In this document: positions 12,015 to 23,913 of the stretch, one piece after another
Layout of the letters: the number at the start of each line of letters is the position of its first letter
Numbering within the stretch: position 1 is the stretch's first letter
Assembly (NCBI GenBank): GCA_958298945.1
Contig: OY282606.1
Location: 43,227,920 to 43,291,919, forward strand
DNA from: Atherix ibis
Taxonomy: Eukaryota > Arthropoda > Insecta > Diptera > Athericidae
Reading direction: 5' to 3'
DNA: 64,000 bases
Program-made: the position numbers and the translations under genes
The notes under the pieces: model-generated
Database searches by the model: none
Seen by the model: the letters and a program-made list of their open reading frames with translations, nothing else
What the model was told of the DNA's origin: nothing

Positions 12015-13275
12015 CGAGGGTCGTTCAATAAGTCCTTAGAAAAAGATGGAAAAAAACTGTTTTTTAAAAATAAAAAATTTTATTTTTCAACATAATCTCC
12101 TTTTAGCCCTATACACTTCCCGTCCAAAAAATAGGATTTCGGAAGTTCTGCAAAATACTCATCCGTTTGAGCAATGACGTCCTCGTTGGAAGTGAACCGT
12201 CGTCCGCCAAGCCATTTCTTCAGATTGGAGAAAAGAAAATAGTCACTCGGGACCAAATCTGGTGAATAAGCGGGATGCTGCAACAATACCATTTTCAATT
12301 CCACAATTTTGGCCATGGAAACAGCGCAGGTGTGCACACGCGCATTGTCCTGATGCAAGAGGATTTTTTTCTTCAGATGGGGGCGTTTCTCTTTAATTTC
12401 TTCGCTCAATCGTTGCAATAACGACGCGTAATACGCTCCTGTTATTGTTTTTCCTTTTTCCAAGTAGTCGATAAAAATGATGCTCTGCGAATCCCAAAAG
12501 ACCGTGGCCATCACCTTGCCGGCCAATGGCACCGTTTTTGCCTTCTTCGGAGCCCGTTCACCCTTGAAAATCCACTGTGATGACTGTCTCTTCGTTTCTG
12601 GAGTGTAGTAGTGTATCCAGGTTTCGTCCACAGTGACATATTGACGAAGGAATTCGGCAGGATTGCGATGAAAGAGTGCCAGCATAGCCTCAGAGTCCAC
12701 TGCACGATTGCGCTTTTTTTCCTCTGAGAGCAAACGCGTCACCCATCTTGCCGAAATTGTTTTCACAGACAATTTTTCATGCAAAATTGAAGCGACTGTA
12801 CCTTGTGATAGCCCGTGGCCTCAACTAATTCGCGCACTTTAATTCGCCGATCGTTCAAAATCAGATCGTGGATTTTGTCGATGATTTCAGGAGTAGACAC
12901 CTCAACTGGGCGTCCTGAACGATGTTCATCTTTTGTGGATGAACGGCCACGTTTAAATTCATTCACCCAATTGTAAACCGTCGCAAACACAGGTGCAGAT
13001 GTGCCATGAACTGCATCCAACTCGGCTTTGATTTCTTTCGGGCTTAAGCCTTTCAAATGGAGATGTTTGATGACAGCCCTAAACGCGCTTTTTTCCATTG
13101 TTATGCACAAATAAATGTCGTTAACTTTAATCGACGATAGAAATCGACCTACGCTATGGATCGAGCTGAAATTTGACAGCTTTCCTGTCGATAATGCTAC
13201 TTACAAAAAAAAATCTTTACCGACACTACGAGCGCAATTTCTTGGATTTTCTAAGGACTTATTGAACGACCCTCG
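12015..13275 (-). mobile_element. irritans-type mariner (family B), copy B1
   Basis: Both ends are present: CGAGGGTCGTTCAATAAG at 12015 and its complement ending at 13275, each flanked by TA (12013-12014 and 13276-13277), the target duplication expected for mariners. Length is 1261 bp. It is a close relative of the element at 26419-27690 but lies in the opposite orientation. It is broken by a 1-bp deletion in the transposase gene. Confidence 0.95.
12080..13098 (-). pseudogene. mariner transposase pseudogene, one frameshift
   Basis: The start codon is the ATG at 13098 (MEKSAFRAV). The first 96 residues differ from the intact copy at 26577-27626 at only two positions. A 1-bp deletion near 12810 (gggctatc here, gggcatatc there) shifts the frame just after VRELVEATG. 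The rest reads cleanly in the second frame: ARWVTRLL (linker; Thr replaces Pro), VTVDETW (first Asp), LLHQDNARVHT (second Asp), SPDLVPSDYFLF (third Asp). Near the C-terminus an in-frame deletion of about 9 residues removes the segment between YFLDG and the terminal LKGDYVEK. Recently inactivated, to judge by how few lesions there are. Confidence 0.92.
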
Positions 13276-13277
13276 TA

Positions 13278-14259
13278 TCTTTAAAATAATTTGTTTTTAC
13301 TAACAAAAAATATCAAGAAAAAAAAATTATTTTGAAATTACAACTAATTTTTAAGAGGATTGCTTTTTATGGATTCTGATCCTTGCGGGGGATTTAAAAT
13401 ACAAAAATTACGGATACTGCCTTCAAAAAAATTGTTGTTTATTTTTCAAGAAAGTCCGATCAATTATTTATTTTCTTTGAAAGAAATTTTTTCAAGTTTT
13501 AAAGAAGCTCGTAAATATTGTGTATGCAACCAATAAAAAAAAAAAGAGACGAAACTTATCACTGCAACGCTTAGGAAATATTCTATTGAATATTATAATT
13601 TTCAAAGTCCGAAATAAACAAAACCCTTTCATTATAAAAACTATAAGAAAATAATATTTTTGAAAAAAAAAATGGTGCTTCTAAAAATATTTTTTTTCTC
13701 AGAACAGTTCAAACTTATTCCACTTAAGAATGGTCTTAGGATAAAACTGATCCTTTTGATTTTAGATTTTATTAAATTTATAAATACTACAATATTAATT
13801 ACATTTATTATTGATTTTATTGAAAACTATTTTTCTAACAATACTTCAGATTTTTTTTAATGTCATCTGTTGAATTTTGTACACTCCTTTCGAAATTTGT
13901 GTAAGTTTCAGTGGTACCATTGGTACCCTGTGATAAGCCAAGAAAGATAATTGTTAGATCATTTATATCCTGTGATAAGGAGAGGAAAGCATTCTTGCAT
14001 TATCCTTTCTGAGTTGAACATTTACTATCTGCACTGTCCTTTGTTTATTTGCAATGTAAAATCCAAAAACATATATGATCATACAAATTCTATGCCCTAG
14101 TTTCCGCCATTTTGTTGTTTTTTTTCTTATTTTCGGCACTTCCAAATATAACACACTATCATCACCATGTCTCCAACCCATATGCGAGGATTCGCTGAAA
14201 AGGTCATCACTAAAAAGTGTATTCATTTATATAAAGAACAAGGATTAATCAATGATTCA
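13278..14259. other. no gene seen; AT-rich DNA
   Basis: Low-complexity sequence; no element ends or coding content recognised. Confidence 0.5.
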
Positions 14260-14478
14260 TCATCGCCTATTTTGCTCGATAACATTTTGACATCTTTCAG
14301 TGAGCTTCATAATTCCTCGTTCATAGAAGGGTCTATCTTTATCGGCGAAGAACTGAACACGTGGCTCATTTACAGTCTCATCTGAACTGAACGTCATGTT
14401 ATGCAAGAAGTTTTGAAAAAAAAGAAGCAAGAGGAAGTCTGACGGCGCAAGGTAAGGCGAGTATGGCAACACAACCAA
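14260..14478 (-). mobile_element. mariner transposase C-terminal fragment
   Basis: The minus strand reads YSPYLAPSDFLLL, then FSSDETVNEPRVQFFADKD, then FYERGIMKLTERCQNVIEQN. This matches the C-terminal third of a mauritiana-like mariner transposase. The usual SPDL is SPYL here, while the third catalytic Asp (in PSD) is kept. Everything upstream of this region is missing. Confidence 0.75.
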
Positions 14479-14589
14479 GCTCTAATTTTTTTAAGGGTAA
14501 TCAAATTTGTGTGTGAAGAGCTGGTAGTCTGCCTATTTAGGCACATGGCAGTAAGGAAACCATTACTATAGGTTCAAACGTTGAATTGG

Positions 14590-15070
14590 GATTTACTCCA
14601 TCATATAAAAAAAAAGAAACATTGAATTGGGAATTACTCAATCAAAACTGGACTGCTAAGGACTTCAAAAATATATTTTGGACGGATAGAGTCAAAGTTC
14701 CAGCGCTTTGGGTCCAAACAAATAATCAACGTGCAACCGGAAACTGTGGTACCAACCGTCAAATATGGCGTTGGCTCGATTATGGTTCGGGGTTGCTTCT
14801 CTACGAATAGAGTAGGATACTTGGTTCGGATTGACCAAATTTTAAGAAAAGAGCAGTATCTCAAAATTATACAATCTCAAAATTATGCAGAGACTATCTT
14901 GAACATAAAAAACAAGAAGGAATTTTGGAAAATATGAAATTGCTAGCACAATCAGTCGATATTAAGAGAAGTTTCATGGAATGATCTAGACAGAAGAGTG
15001 CGGGCAGTTTCTATTCTCCAAGGAAGATTTGTAGAGGATCTTATTGCAATACTTGAACAGTATTTCAAAT
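14590..15070 (+). mobile_element. decayed Tc1-like transposase fragment, copy 1
   Basis: Broken plus-strand frames read NWTAKDFKNIFWTDRVKV (the first catalytic Asp region of Tc1-like enzymes), then VVPTVKYGVGSIMVRGCFST, then ILRKEQYLKII. A separated piece at 14975-15060 reads WNDLDRRVRAVSILQGRF, like the region after the catalytic Glu. The second Asp and the Glu are gone. A related fragment is at 40950-41345; both share the stretch gggttgcttctctacg. Confidence 0.65.
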
Positions 15071-17084
15071 GATACCTTAAAAAAAACTGATCGACCGAAT
15101 GCCTAAGTTGATCAGTTTTTTTTATCGTATCATTTGTACAAGCTATCATCAAACATTAAGTTTTTTTTTTTGACGAAAAAGCAATTTAAGCATTTGTTTT
15201 TATATTGTATTTTTAATTTGATAATAATAAACTTTTATTTTTTTTATTTTTAAGATCAAAATTACTTTAATTTAAAAAAAAAAAAAAATTTCTTTTTCAC
15301 TTGTCACACAATAATTTCCGAGTTTAGTGTTCGCAGACTTTTAACTGAGAGTGTATATAGAAAAAGCATTTTTGGAGGTCCAAAAAAAGTAAATATTACT
15401 CTTTTTTTTTTAAAATCAGCCAAACCATTGGTTAATTCGAAATTGCTTTGAATCATTATAAAAAATGTAACATTTAAGTTAATATTTCATACAATTTTAG
15501 TTTTAAATTGAAGCAAAAAAAATATTTAATATACAAATTCTTTCACGTAAATATTATAAATAATTTTTTTGTTGTTGCTTTATTGAAGCATAAAATAAAC
15601 AAATTGATGGTTACTTTAAATTATATAATTAAACCATCTACATTTTAGATAAATAAATAATTTTATTGATGTGAAATTATGAAAATTCGTAAGCTATTGT
15701 CCAATATGAATTCAAATATTTTACAAGAGAATGAATAGAAAGTGTATGCACTTAATTTTTGCACTCGTTTATATTTTAATTAATATTTTAGTTGATAAAT
15801 AAACATTATTTTATAATAGATTGCATAATTTTCTATATATTTACTCAATGCAAGAGAATATTTATGTACACAATAATTTATGGATGAATAAGTTCAATTA
15901 ATAGAATTAAATATTATTTACCTGTATATAAATATAAATGAAGATTATTAATTATTGCTAATGATGCAACGATAGCTATTTTAATTAAACAAACTAAAAG
16001 AACATTTCATTAAGTACTGATTGATATCACATACTAGTTAATGTTTGGAAAATATTTATTCTACCACCAATGCTACTGCATTAAATATGTAATGGTATGC
16101 TATCGGGTTGATTTACAATATCCTTCCATTGTTCGATTCATAATATGTACAGATACTGTTCTTAAATATTATATGAGTAAAATATCATTTTTCCGGTCAT
16201 AAAGTATTTAAAAATTCAATCATCTATAGTAAAAACATTGTAACAAAAAAAAAATTCTACTCTTTAGGGAATTTATTATGTCCAAGCTCATCATAACCAC
16301 CAAAAAAATATGAAAGCTTTCAAAAAAAGTGTAATATACCATATGTACTATTTTTTTAAAAATTGTGATAGGAAAAAAGTTCTATAAATTTAATGATCCT
16401 GCCATCACTTACTATACTTAAAACCCGTACAGCAGCCTCTAAAAACAGAGAAAATGTGATAAATTTATAGCAGTCTCTACCACCCTCGACAATAATGTAC
16501 AACATCATGGCTTTTAAGGATATTTGTATATAAAATTTTCAATAAGGATTTATTTATGTCCAAATTATATGAAATTACTAAATTAAAACATCAATAAGCA
16601 ATTAACTTATTAAGCTCTATACCAATATGAAATTAACTTGTACCAGTTTATTAATTAATTTTTGTTTTTTGTTAAATTTGTATAAAATATTAAAAGAATA
16701 AATCTTTATTAAATATAAGATCTCTTAGACACAACCATGAAGGTATACGGCAAAGTTGCATGATATTTGTTTTTTCGTATAAATTTGAACATTTTCCCCT
16801 AAGCATCTACCGAATGTCTATCGAAATCAATAAATTTATGTTTATAAAAAATCTTTGAAAAGGTTAAAAATTTTACGTAATTTATAAGAACCGATAATCT
16901 ATATCGTCATCTAAAAAACACAAAAATAAAAACTGATGTAAACGCTGCATTTACTCGTAGATTACAGCGAAAGGAAAATGTTAAGATTATCAAACTTGTC
17001 CATGTATAAGACCAAACAAAGCCTTTTGATTTGACACTTTCGTAATGTAGTTCAATTACTCATTTTACTGTCAGCTTGAGGTTC
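15071..17084. other. no gene seen; very AT-rich DNA
   Basis: Long runs of A and T with scattered poly-A; no coding content or element ends recognised. Confidence 0.5.
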
Positions 17085-17302
17085 AGACCTTCCAGCATAT
17101 GCTCTTTTTCTGGCACAAAACTAGACATGATTACCAAAGGCAAAATGTATGTTGTTGTACGAAATTGCTGACAATGTGCACTGATTAATGTTGACAGACG
17201 TCAAACTCATAAAAAAAAGTAAGGTGTACCCATTGCAGCTTAATACACTCATTCACGCCATCTACATATGACCAAACAGCGGATTTAAGCTTATATCCCT
17301 GG
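17085..17302 (-). mobile_element. solitary 5' end of mariner family A
   Basis: On the minus strand this matches 3550-3765: the terminal repeat CCAGGGATATAAGC starts at 17302 next to a TA (17303-17304), followed by the same leader and the same start codon context. The transposase start reads MSSFVPEKEHML, with GAG where the 3.7-kb copy has a stop. Homology ends about 20 codons into the gene. It includes a few bases near the terminal repeat (tttggtcatatg) that the 3.5-kb copy lacks. Confidence 0.85.
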
Positions 17303-17304
17303 TA

Positions 17305-17575
17305 ATAATAAAATATTTATAAAAATCATCGATGTGACAAGGAGTCCGGTGTAGGCCTTCTAAATCAAGAAACTTTAAACGCTTCGCGCCGCGGTCTGCC
17401 AGTTCGGCCATACCAGCATATTTTTGGCATCCTAGATAACACCGCCGCACCTCCGAAGTCCTTTTGAGACCATAAATGAAGCAACTGTAAATTTTACGGC
17501 CAGGATCCTCATCATCCATACGGATTAAGTGTCCAGCGCCTAATTTTATCCATACCCGACTCAATAAGCTGTGGT
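17305..17575 (-). mobile_element. non-LTR retrotransposon C-terminal tail
   Basis: The minus strand encodes GAGHLIRMDDEDPGRKIY, followed by a region resembling the basic RRGRP/W-rich tail that follows the reverse transcriptase domain in RTE- and jockey-like non-LTR elements. The start, the reverse transcriptase core and the 3' end are missing. Confidence 0.55.
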
Positions 17576-17594
17576 GGGCTGGACACTTAATCCG
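17521..17594. repeat. 17-bp perfect inverted repeat, 40-bp loop
   Basis: cggattaagtgtccagc at 17521-17537 has its exact complement at 17578-17594. Both arms encode the same AGHLIR motif of non-LTR tails, one on each strand, so two retrotransposon fragments lie head to head. Confidence 0.9.
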
Positions 17595-17697
17595 GAATCG
17601 TCCATCCTTATATAAGAGGCTAAAAATTCGAAGGGTACTGCAGCTATATGGCACGAAAAATGATATAACACTTTGGTCTGATGAATTGAGAGCCAAG
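17560..17697 (+). mobile_element. second non-LTR retrotransposon tail, opposite strand
   Basis: The plus strand reads KLWWAGHLIRNRPSLYKRL and continues to ELRAK followed by a stop. WAGHLIR is the same motif as in the minus-strand fragment just to the left. Short and divergent; assignment rests on that motif. Confidence 0.45.
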
Positions 17698-17929
17698 TGA
17701 TTGGCATATACAGCAATTGGTGTTGCCAAAAATAAATATATTATTGCCAATCCAGATTGTTAAATCTTCTTTTAAGCTAACATGTTCAATACAAATTTGT
17801 AGCTGTGGATTTTACAGGACTTTTGTAAAAGGGATCGGTCATATCATAAAAATTAATTCTTTTGTCGCGAAATGTGAATTACAACAAAATACAAAATGTA
17901 TTGTTTTTCTATAATATATAACAAATAAT

Positions 17930-18628
17930 TTTTTGTGATCTTGTTCAGCTCCTGCTTCGATGCCGTCTTTATCTCCTCAATCGTAGCGTAGCGTCGTCCT
18001 TTCATGGGGCTCTTTAGTTTCGGGAACAAGAAAAAGGAATACGGTGGCTACGGTATTATTAGTGTTTTGTTTTTGGCCAAAATGGCGAAAGCCAATTTTT
18101 GTTCCTCCACAAATCGGGGCGTTTCTGGCGGATTGCCTCGCGCAACTTGCGCATAACTTGCAGGTAATATTACTTATTGACCGCAGAACTCATGATGCAC
18201 CACGCCTCTGCAATCGAAGAAAACCTTCACATTCGACCGAACTTGGCACTTTTTTCGGTCTTGGCTCGTGCCGCAGCTTCAATTGGGATGATTGAACTTT
18301 GGTTTCCATGTCATAACTATAAACCCATGATTTGTCACCAGTTATGACCCTCTGGAGAAAATTTGGGTCGTCGCGGACAGAGTCGGACAGCTCCTTAGCA
18401 ATGTTAATGCGATGCTGTTTTTGGTCAAAATTGAGCAAAAATCGAAGACGAGCCAAAACACGTGCAAGCAAACCGGCTGTCAAAAATTACCTGAACATTC
18501 AAAACGGCCGAACTTGTCGTCATGTGAGAGACATGAGTACCAACATAATGCCACCAAAAAAAATCGAAAATTGAATATACGTAACCCGCGAAAATTCAAA
18601 ATTTGCGATACTTTTTGAACAGGCCTCG
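17930..18628 (-). mobile_element. decayed mariner (CGAGGCCTGTTCAA end type)
   Basis: The outer end on the minus strand, CGAGGCCTGTTCAAAAAG, starts at 18628 next to a TA (18629-18630). The minus strand then reads RFLLNFDQKQHRINIAKEL, VITGDKSWVYSYDMETK (first catalytic Asp), EPRPKKVP, and in shifted frames RQSARNAPIC and a C-terminal piece like KEPHERTTLRY. The region with the second and third Asp is missing. The left end of the element is also lost. Inactive. Confidence 0.8.
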
Positions 18629-18630
18629 TA

Positions 18631-21172
18631 TCATTCTGATCGCTATTAAATTTAATCCTTTTTGTTCTGATTTCATTTCTTATTCAAATAATATTGCACA
18701 TCAATTAAAAATTAAAGAAAAAATATTTTTAAAATTTCTAACTTTTCTTATTATAATCGATTATTGTTGAGTAGTTAAAAAAAATAATAATAATTTTGAA
18801 ATTATTATAAGAGCAACGATAATAAATAATAAATAAGAATGAATAGGCGAAAAACACCGAGCGTAAATGGGAAAGCAAATGACAATCGTACAAGTTTGAA
18901 GTGAATCAAAAACAGGTATGACAGAATGGAAATTCCTCGGAAAATTCTAACTAAATGTTTAAGGTTATGGTAACAGGAGCAGGTAGACATTTCGAAATAT
19001 AAAATGGCGGCATACAAACCGAGGGTGAATCCCCAACTCGGTTCTGGTATAAATGGTTGCGTAGGTTTATAAAAGTGTATCGAATATGAGATAAAGAAAT
19101 GAAAAAAATAAACGCGAATATCTGTGATGCATGAAATATTTATCAACTCAATTTTAAAGATAAGGAAGGAGCGATGGAAATTGTTCCGAACGTTTTATTC
19201 CAAATTATATTTTTAGCATGTTACTTTGAGGAAACGAAATTTGACATAAAACCAGAAGTTTCTATGATTAGACAAAAAAAAAAGGAACAATTCCCTTAAT
19301 TTTATACAAATTGAAATTTTCAACTGTTGGTGGTAAGGAGCAATTTAAATCAACACCCCTCCCCCTCCCTGTCTTTGTCCTGTAATTTCTCTATCTCAAT
19401 CTATTTACTAGTGGTCAATTTTTTATTTTTTTCCATCCACATTTTATTCTTCAATTTCGTCCTTTGGTATTAACTGTTATTATTATTCTTTTAAAGCTTT
19501 CGGTTTATAATCATTTATGAATTTTTTTTTTTATTCAGTTCGAAAAAAAAAATCAACCACAAGTCTACCCTCAAATTTTTTCTAGCTTTTCATTTTTATT
19601 CTATTTTGTGCGAAAGTGAGAGTGGATTTGCATGTTTAGCACATACTTGGACGACATCATGTCACACTGTCTAATGGAATAAAGCACTAAAATTTATCTT
19701 TTAATGATTTGTTGTCCGTAGAAAATGCTATTATTTTCGGCAGTAAAAAAATTGAAATATTGAATAAATCAATTTCGAAATAAGCACTAATTTTTTTTCA
19801 TAGAAATTGTTCATCTCATGAATGTCCTTAACTTACAATTCTGTTAACATTTCACTCATTTCAATAGAAAAGTTACGATACAGCAATAAGGAAACAACTT
19901 TTGCTCAAATAGTATTAAAGGATTATTCAAAATTGTCCTTCATTAATTGAAGTTAAATAAAATACACAAAAATTTTCACGATACTTCTTGCAGGACTTGA
20001 TCATTTTGAGGTAATTTTTGATGACACTTCCGTACATTTCGGTCTGTTATTTTGCCACTAGTTGGCGAATGTTGGTTTTTAAAGGTTCTCAAGTTACAGG
20101 ATTGTCTGCGTAATCACCCCGTAATTTCATGATCTTCGAGGCCATCATCAAATTACGCGTCCTTGAAATCCTTTGCGCGTAAACACAAATATTCAACGTT
20201 TTGTGTGATATCACCAAACAGTTGGATGACATCACCAAATCTCGAAATTACGATCTCGAAAAATCCTGGAAACCATTTGCGCGATAGCACAAAAATTTAA
20301 AGTTCACCAAATCTCGAAAAATCCTGGAAACCATTTGCGCGATAGCACAAAAATTTAAAGTTTTGTGTGGCTTGCCACGCAAGTTTCTCCTGTTTTTTTA
20401 GCAATCATTCCGGAAATAAAAATTACAAGTAGACATTTTTAATGAAATTTTATTATGAAAATTTAGTTGGTAAATCATTTGTAAAAAATCAATAAAAAAA
20501 CATTAGCGCCAGCCTTTTTACATAAAACAAACTACTACGAATGCAAAGGATAAAATAGGATAAATAAATCAATAAGTAGATTCAAAGAAAAAAAAAACAT
20601 TTCGTCTGTACAGTATTATTAAATACTTTTTATTTATTTGTTTTTAAACATAAAAAACTTTTTTACGATCAAAAAAAAAACCAAATATACACAAAATCAA
20701 AATCATTATTAAAATTACAAAACTTGCAGGTTAGTTAAATTAGAATTAAAAAAAGCAATATTTTCAAAACTAAAACATGTTAAAATATTTAGCAATTTAT
20801 GCACAAACGGGTTAGGAAACAACAATCATTTTGTTTTGTACCCATTTGCATGGTCTGTGTTTCATTTTTTATATTGGGTATTTTTTTGTTAAACTTCTAA
20901 AAAGCATGTTTAGAATATTTGGAAAATGTATTTCAATCTAAAAATTTTACTAAAAAATGAGCAAAAGAACTTCAAAGCAGCATTGCTTAGGAGTGAGCAA
21001 ACTACATAGTAACATCCCAACTATGAGCCTTTGCATAAGCCAAAACTGATTAAGAGGTAAGGCGATAGTCTTAGAATTGAAACACAGAAACTAGCTAATG
21101 GGTGAAAACATGAGACACCTTTAAGTGTCGGTACACATTAAACAGGAAGTCAACCATAAGAAAAATCATCAC
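18631..21172. other. no gene assigned; possible 3' flank of the exon at 21173
   Basis: AT-rich sequence with a CT-rich patch near 19350-19390. The 300 bp just below 21172 are somewhat more complex and could be intron or UTR of the minus-strand exon. A tandem duplication (20255-20362) is listed separately. Confidence 0.4.
20255..20362. repeat. tandem duplication, period 58 bp
   Basis: ctcgaaaaatcctggaaacc begins at 20255 and again at 20313, and the copies are identical for about 50 bp. A third, more diverged copy of the tttgcgcg..agcacaaa part lies near 20165-20205. Confidence 0.9.
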
Positions 21173-21286
21173 CTGTAGAGCCATCATTGGCAACTAGCTG
21201 GGACGATGGCCTCCAATTGGTATTACGCAAGTAAACAACATCCAAATCAAATTTGTTATGACGTGACTTCTGTGATTTCTTATAAA
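21173..21286 (-). CDS. probable cassette exon, likely of the PTB/hephaestus gene
   Basis: On the minus strand an acceptor (ttttcatttccag, ending at 21287) leads into 114 bp that stay open and end at ACAG followed by gtgatg (donor at 21172-21171). Joined to the 31031-31151 exon, which ends one base into a codon, the frame stays open: Val, then YKKSQKSRHNKFDLDVVYLR, then NTNWRPSSQLVANDGST. The exon is phase 1-1 and a multiple of three, so it can be included or skipped without changing frame. If the donor is not used, the frame runs on for DDFSYG to a TGA at 21150-21152, making it a terminal exon instead. I do not recognise the peptide from the known protein, and it could belong to another minus-strand gene. 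Confidence 0.5.
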
Positions 21287-21754
21287 CTGGAAATGAAAAT
21301 TATGCAAATTTATCAATAATAAAAATAATCGAAATATATTTGTTGTTGTTGCTTTTTGCCGAAAATCTGGGTTTACCTAAAACTGAAACTATTCATTTTT
21401 TTTAATAAAAGGAAAATAAAAAAATTTGTTATAATTAAGAAACGGCGGAGGAAAAGTTTGGAAAGCTTTTGTTTTTGGAAGATTAACAACATCCAAATCT
21501 CCCGTTGAGAAAATTTCCAGTAGTTTAAAAAAGTATACAAATTTTCATGGAAATCATACCAAAATTAGTGAATTTTTCAGCAAACAATATGTTTTGCATT
21601 AATTTAAGTTAAGTTTAAGCTAAATATCAAAAATAAATGATAAGAACATTGGACGTAGTATTTTAATTCTAATGTTTTTTATCATTGAAAACGCTATAAA
21701 AAAAAATATTTAAAAAAAAAACGTTGATACCTATTTTGATTTCTAGAAAAACAT
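21287..21754. other. no gene seen; AT-rich DNA
   Basis: Low-complexity sequence between the exon and a retrotransposon fragment. Confidence 0.5.
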
Positions 21755-21910
21755 TCTGAACTACTATAGAGAGCGAAGAACTTTCATACAATGCCTTACT
21801 GAAACCAACATGGACTTACGGACTAGAACTCTGGGGTCCTGCTACTTCCAATTACCGTCGAATTATTCAATCCAAATATGTGTCCCAAATTCGAATAATT
21901 GGACTTATCT
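21755..21910 (+). mobile_element. jockey-like non-LTR retrotransposon fragment
   Basis: The plus strand reads LYNALLKPTWTYGLELWGPA and then NYRRIIQSKYVSQIRIIG. This is the conserved segment after the reverse transcriptase core in jockey-type elements (pattern LY...LKP.WTYG.-LWG). Only about 50 codons remain. Confidence 0.75.
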
Positions 21911-22649
21911 TTTTTTCATTGATTAGACCATTTAAGCAATGTACGAATTACTGTCTAAGCTTGAATATTTTTATTTCAGTCTTCGGAAGAAAAATGGAAA
22001 TGTCTTGATTACGGGCTCAAACCACCGAACAATTATCGAGAAGAGATTACATGTGAGCTGGATCAAAGTTCGCCCACTCAGAATTTGCTCGAGCTACGAT
22101 TTGTCTTCATTTGTTTCATTTCATGAACTAATTTCAATTGGGTTTTTTGAGTTTTGCAGTCCAATACATTTTACAATCAAGGGAAAGGTAAAAATATATT
22201 TGAACAACATAAAAGAAAATAATAAATATATTAAAAAAAGGAAGAAATAAATATCAGCGATGTGGTTGTTGTTGAAAAATATCGAAAGCGAAGGACTGTG
22301 GATAGGGAACGTTATTATCGCAACTTTGCGGCGGTGATCACATAGAGCAGAAGTTATACAGTAATTGTCACCGTTTTGGCAATGACGTTGAATTGGTGGC
22401 AAGAATGATTTCGATTACCTTTTGGAACTGATCTCACATTATTTGCCAAACAAGATACGCCAATGTCTTGACTGGGCAATTTAACATCATTGACATCGTT
22501 GAACTATGTATTTTGCGACAAGTAACCGGCAAATCAAAACATTCAACAAACAATTTTTAATACACAAACCACACTGAGAAATGTCAAGTTGTGTGTTCGA
22601 TCTTATTGCCAAAAATGATCGAGCGTCTACAGTTTTAGGCGTTTATATA

Positions 22650-23913
22650 GGGAGGTCCATCTAGCGGTTGCATTTTAAACCACTATTTATTTGAAGTACT
22701 TGAGTGTTAAATGTCATCACGAATTGACAGATTGTTAGTTGAAAGTCTGAATTTTACGAAATGGTAATCCATACGGTTGAAGAAAACTGAGAAATATTGA
22801 GAACTTACTTCCAAAGTCTTCAACCCAAACTAAAAGAAATTAAAAAAAAATGAGCAAAGATCGAATGCCATCACGTCAACTAGTGGACGAATTCGTGAAG
22901 CGAGTTCGCGAAACTGGTTTGTTGGTTGCCAAAGCAACTCGTTTCTGCTCTAAGACAGTGCGTACGACCTAGAATATTGCCGCCGTTGCTGAAAATGTCC
23001 GTGATCATCCATCAACATCAACTCGTCACCATTCTCAGGAATTGAACATATCTCGCATTCCTCTATTGAGAGTTTTGCACAAGGACCTCGGTATAAAAGC
23101 TTACAAAGTTCAATTAGTCTAACAGCTAAAGCCGCATGACCATCCGATGCGTTTTCGGTTTGCCCAATGGGCTCAAGATCAATTGGCCGAAGATGAGCAT
23201 TTTTACCGAAAAATCATCTTTTCGGATGAGGCCCATTTCCACGTCGGTGGGTGGGGCTCAGAAAATCCATACGTCACCATGGAAAAGCCGATGCATCCAC
23301 GAGTCACGGTTTGGTGCGGATTTTGGACTGGAGGCATCATTGGCCCGTTTTCCTTCGAATACGATGAAGGAGCCGCCGTTACGGTCAATGGTGAGCGCTA
23401 TCGTGGCATTCTCAACGAATTTTTGTTTCCAAAAGTTGAAGAGAATAACATAGATGACATTTGGTTTCAACAGGACGGGGTCACTTGCCACACAGCCAAC
23501 GTAACAATCCAACTTTTGGGCACTGCTTTCAAAAACCGAATAATCAGCCGAAATTCTGATGTCAATTGGCCGCCTCGGAGCTGTGATTTGAGCCCGTTGG
23601 ATTATTTTCTGTGGGAAGCCGTTAAGGATAAATGTTACGCAAGCCATCCAGAGATAATTGAGGCCTTAAAACACGAAATCAAAGTTTCCATTGAAAAGAT
23701 ACAGGCCCAAATAATCGAAAATGTACTAAAAAATTGGGTCGACCGAATGGGGTACTATAAGGCCAGCTGTAGCAGTCATGTAAATGATGTTGTGTTTCAT
23801 TTTTAAATTTCAAGGTTTAATCTTTCTAATAAAACCGGAAATTTAAAAATATTGTATATGTACTCATTTTCTTTTATTTACTTTTTAAAATGCAACTTTT
23901 AAATGGTCCACCC
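22650..23913 (+). mobile_element. DD41D (rosa-like) mariner, complete ends
   Basis: The left end GGGAGGTCCATCTAGCGGTT and the right end (complement GGGTGGACCATTTAAAAG) are flanked by TA at 22648-22649 and 23914-23915; both share TTGCATTTTAAA a little further in. Length is 1264 bp. It inserted into an already existing Harbinger-like repeat. Confidence 0.93.
22850..23806 (+). pseudogene. DD41D mariner transposase, two nonsense codons
   Basis: ATG at 22850 (MSKDRMPSRQLVDEFVKRV). The frame is unbroken by indels to TAA after VVFHF, but has TAG at 22970-22972 and TAA at 23120-23122, both where relatives have Gln (TTQNIA and LVQQLKP contexts). The catalytic residues are intact: Asp126 in FSDEAHF, Asp209 in QQDGVTCH and Asp251 in LSPLDYF, with 41 residues between the last two, the signature of the DD41D group. 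About 8 residues with the NKQN motif are missing after FHVGG, an in-frame deletion. From 23147 the frame is open for 219 codons, but a protein starting there would lack the DNA-binding domain. Confidence 0.93.
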
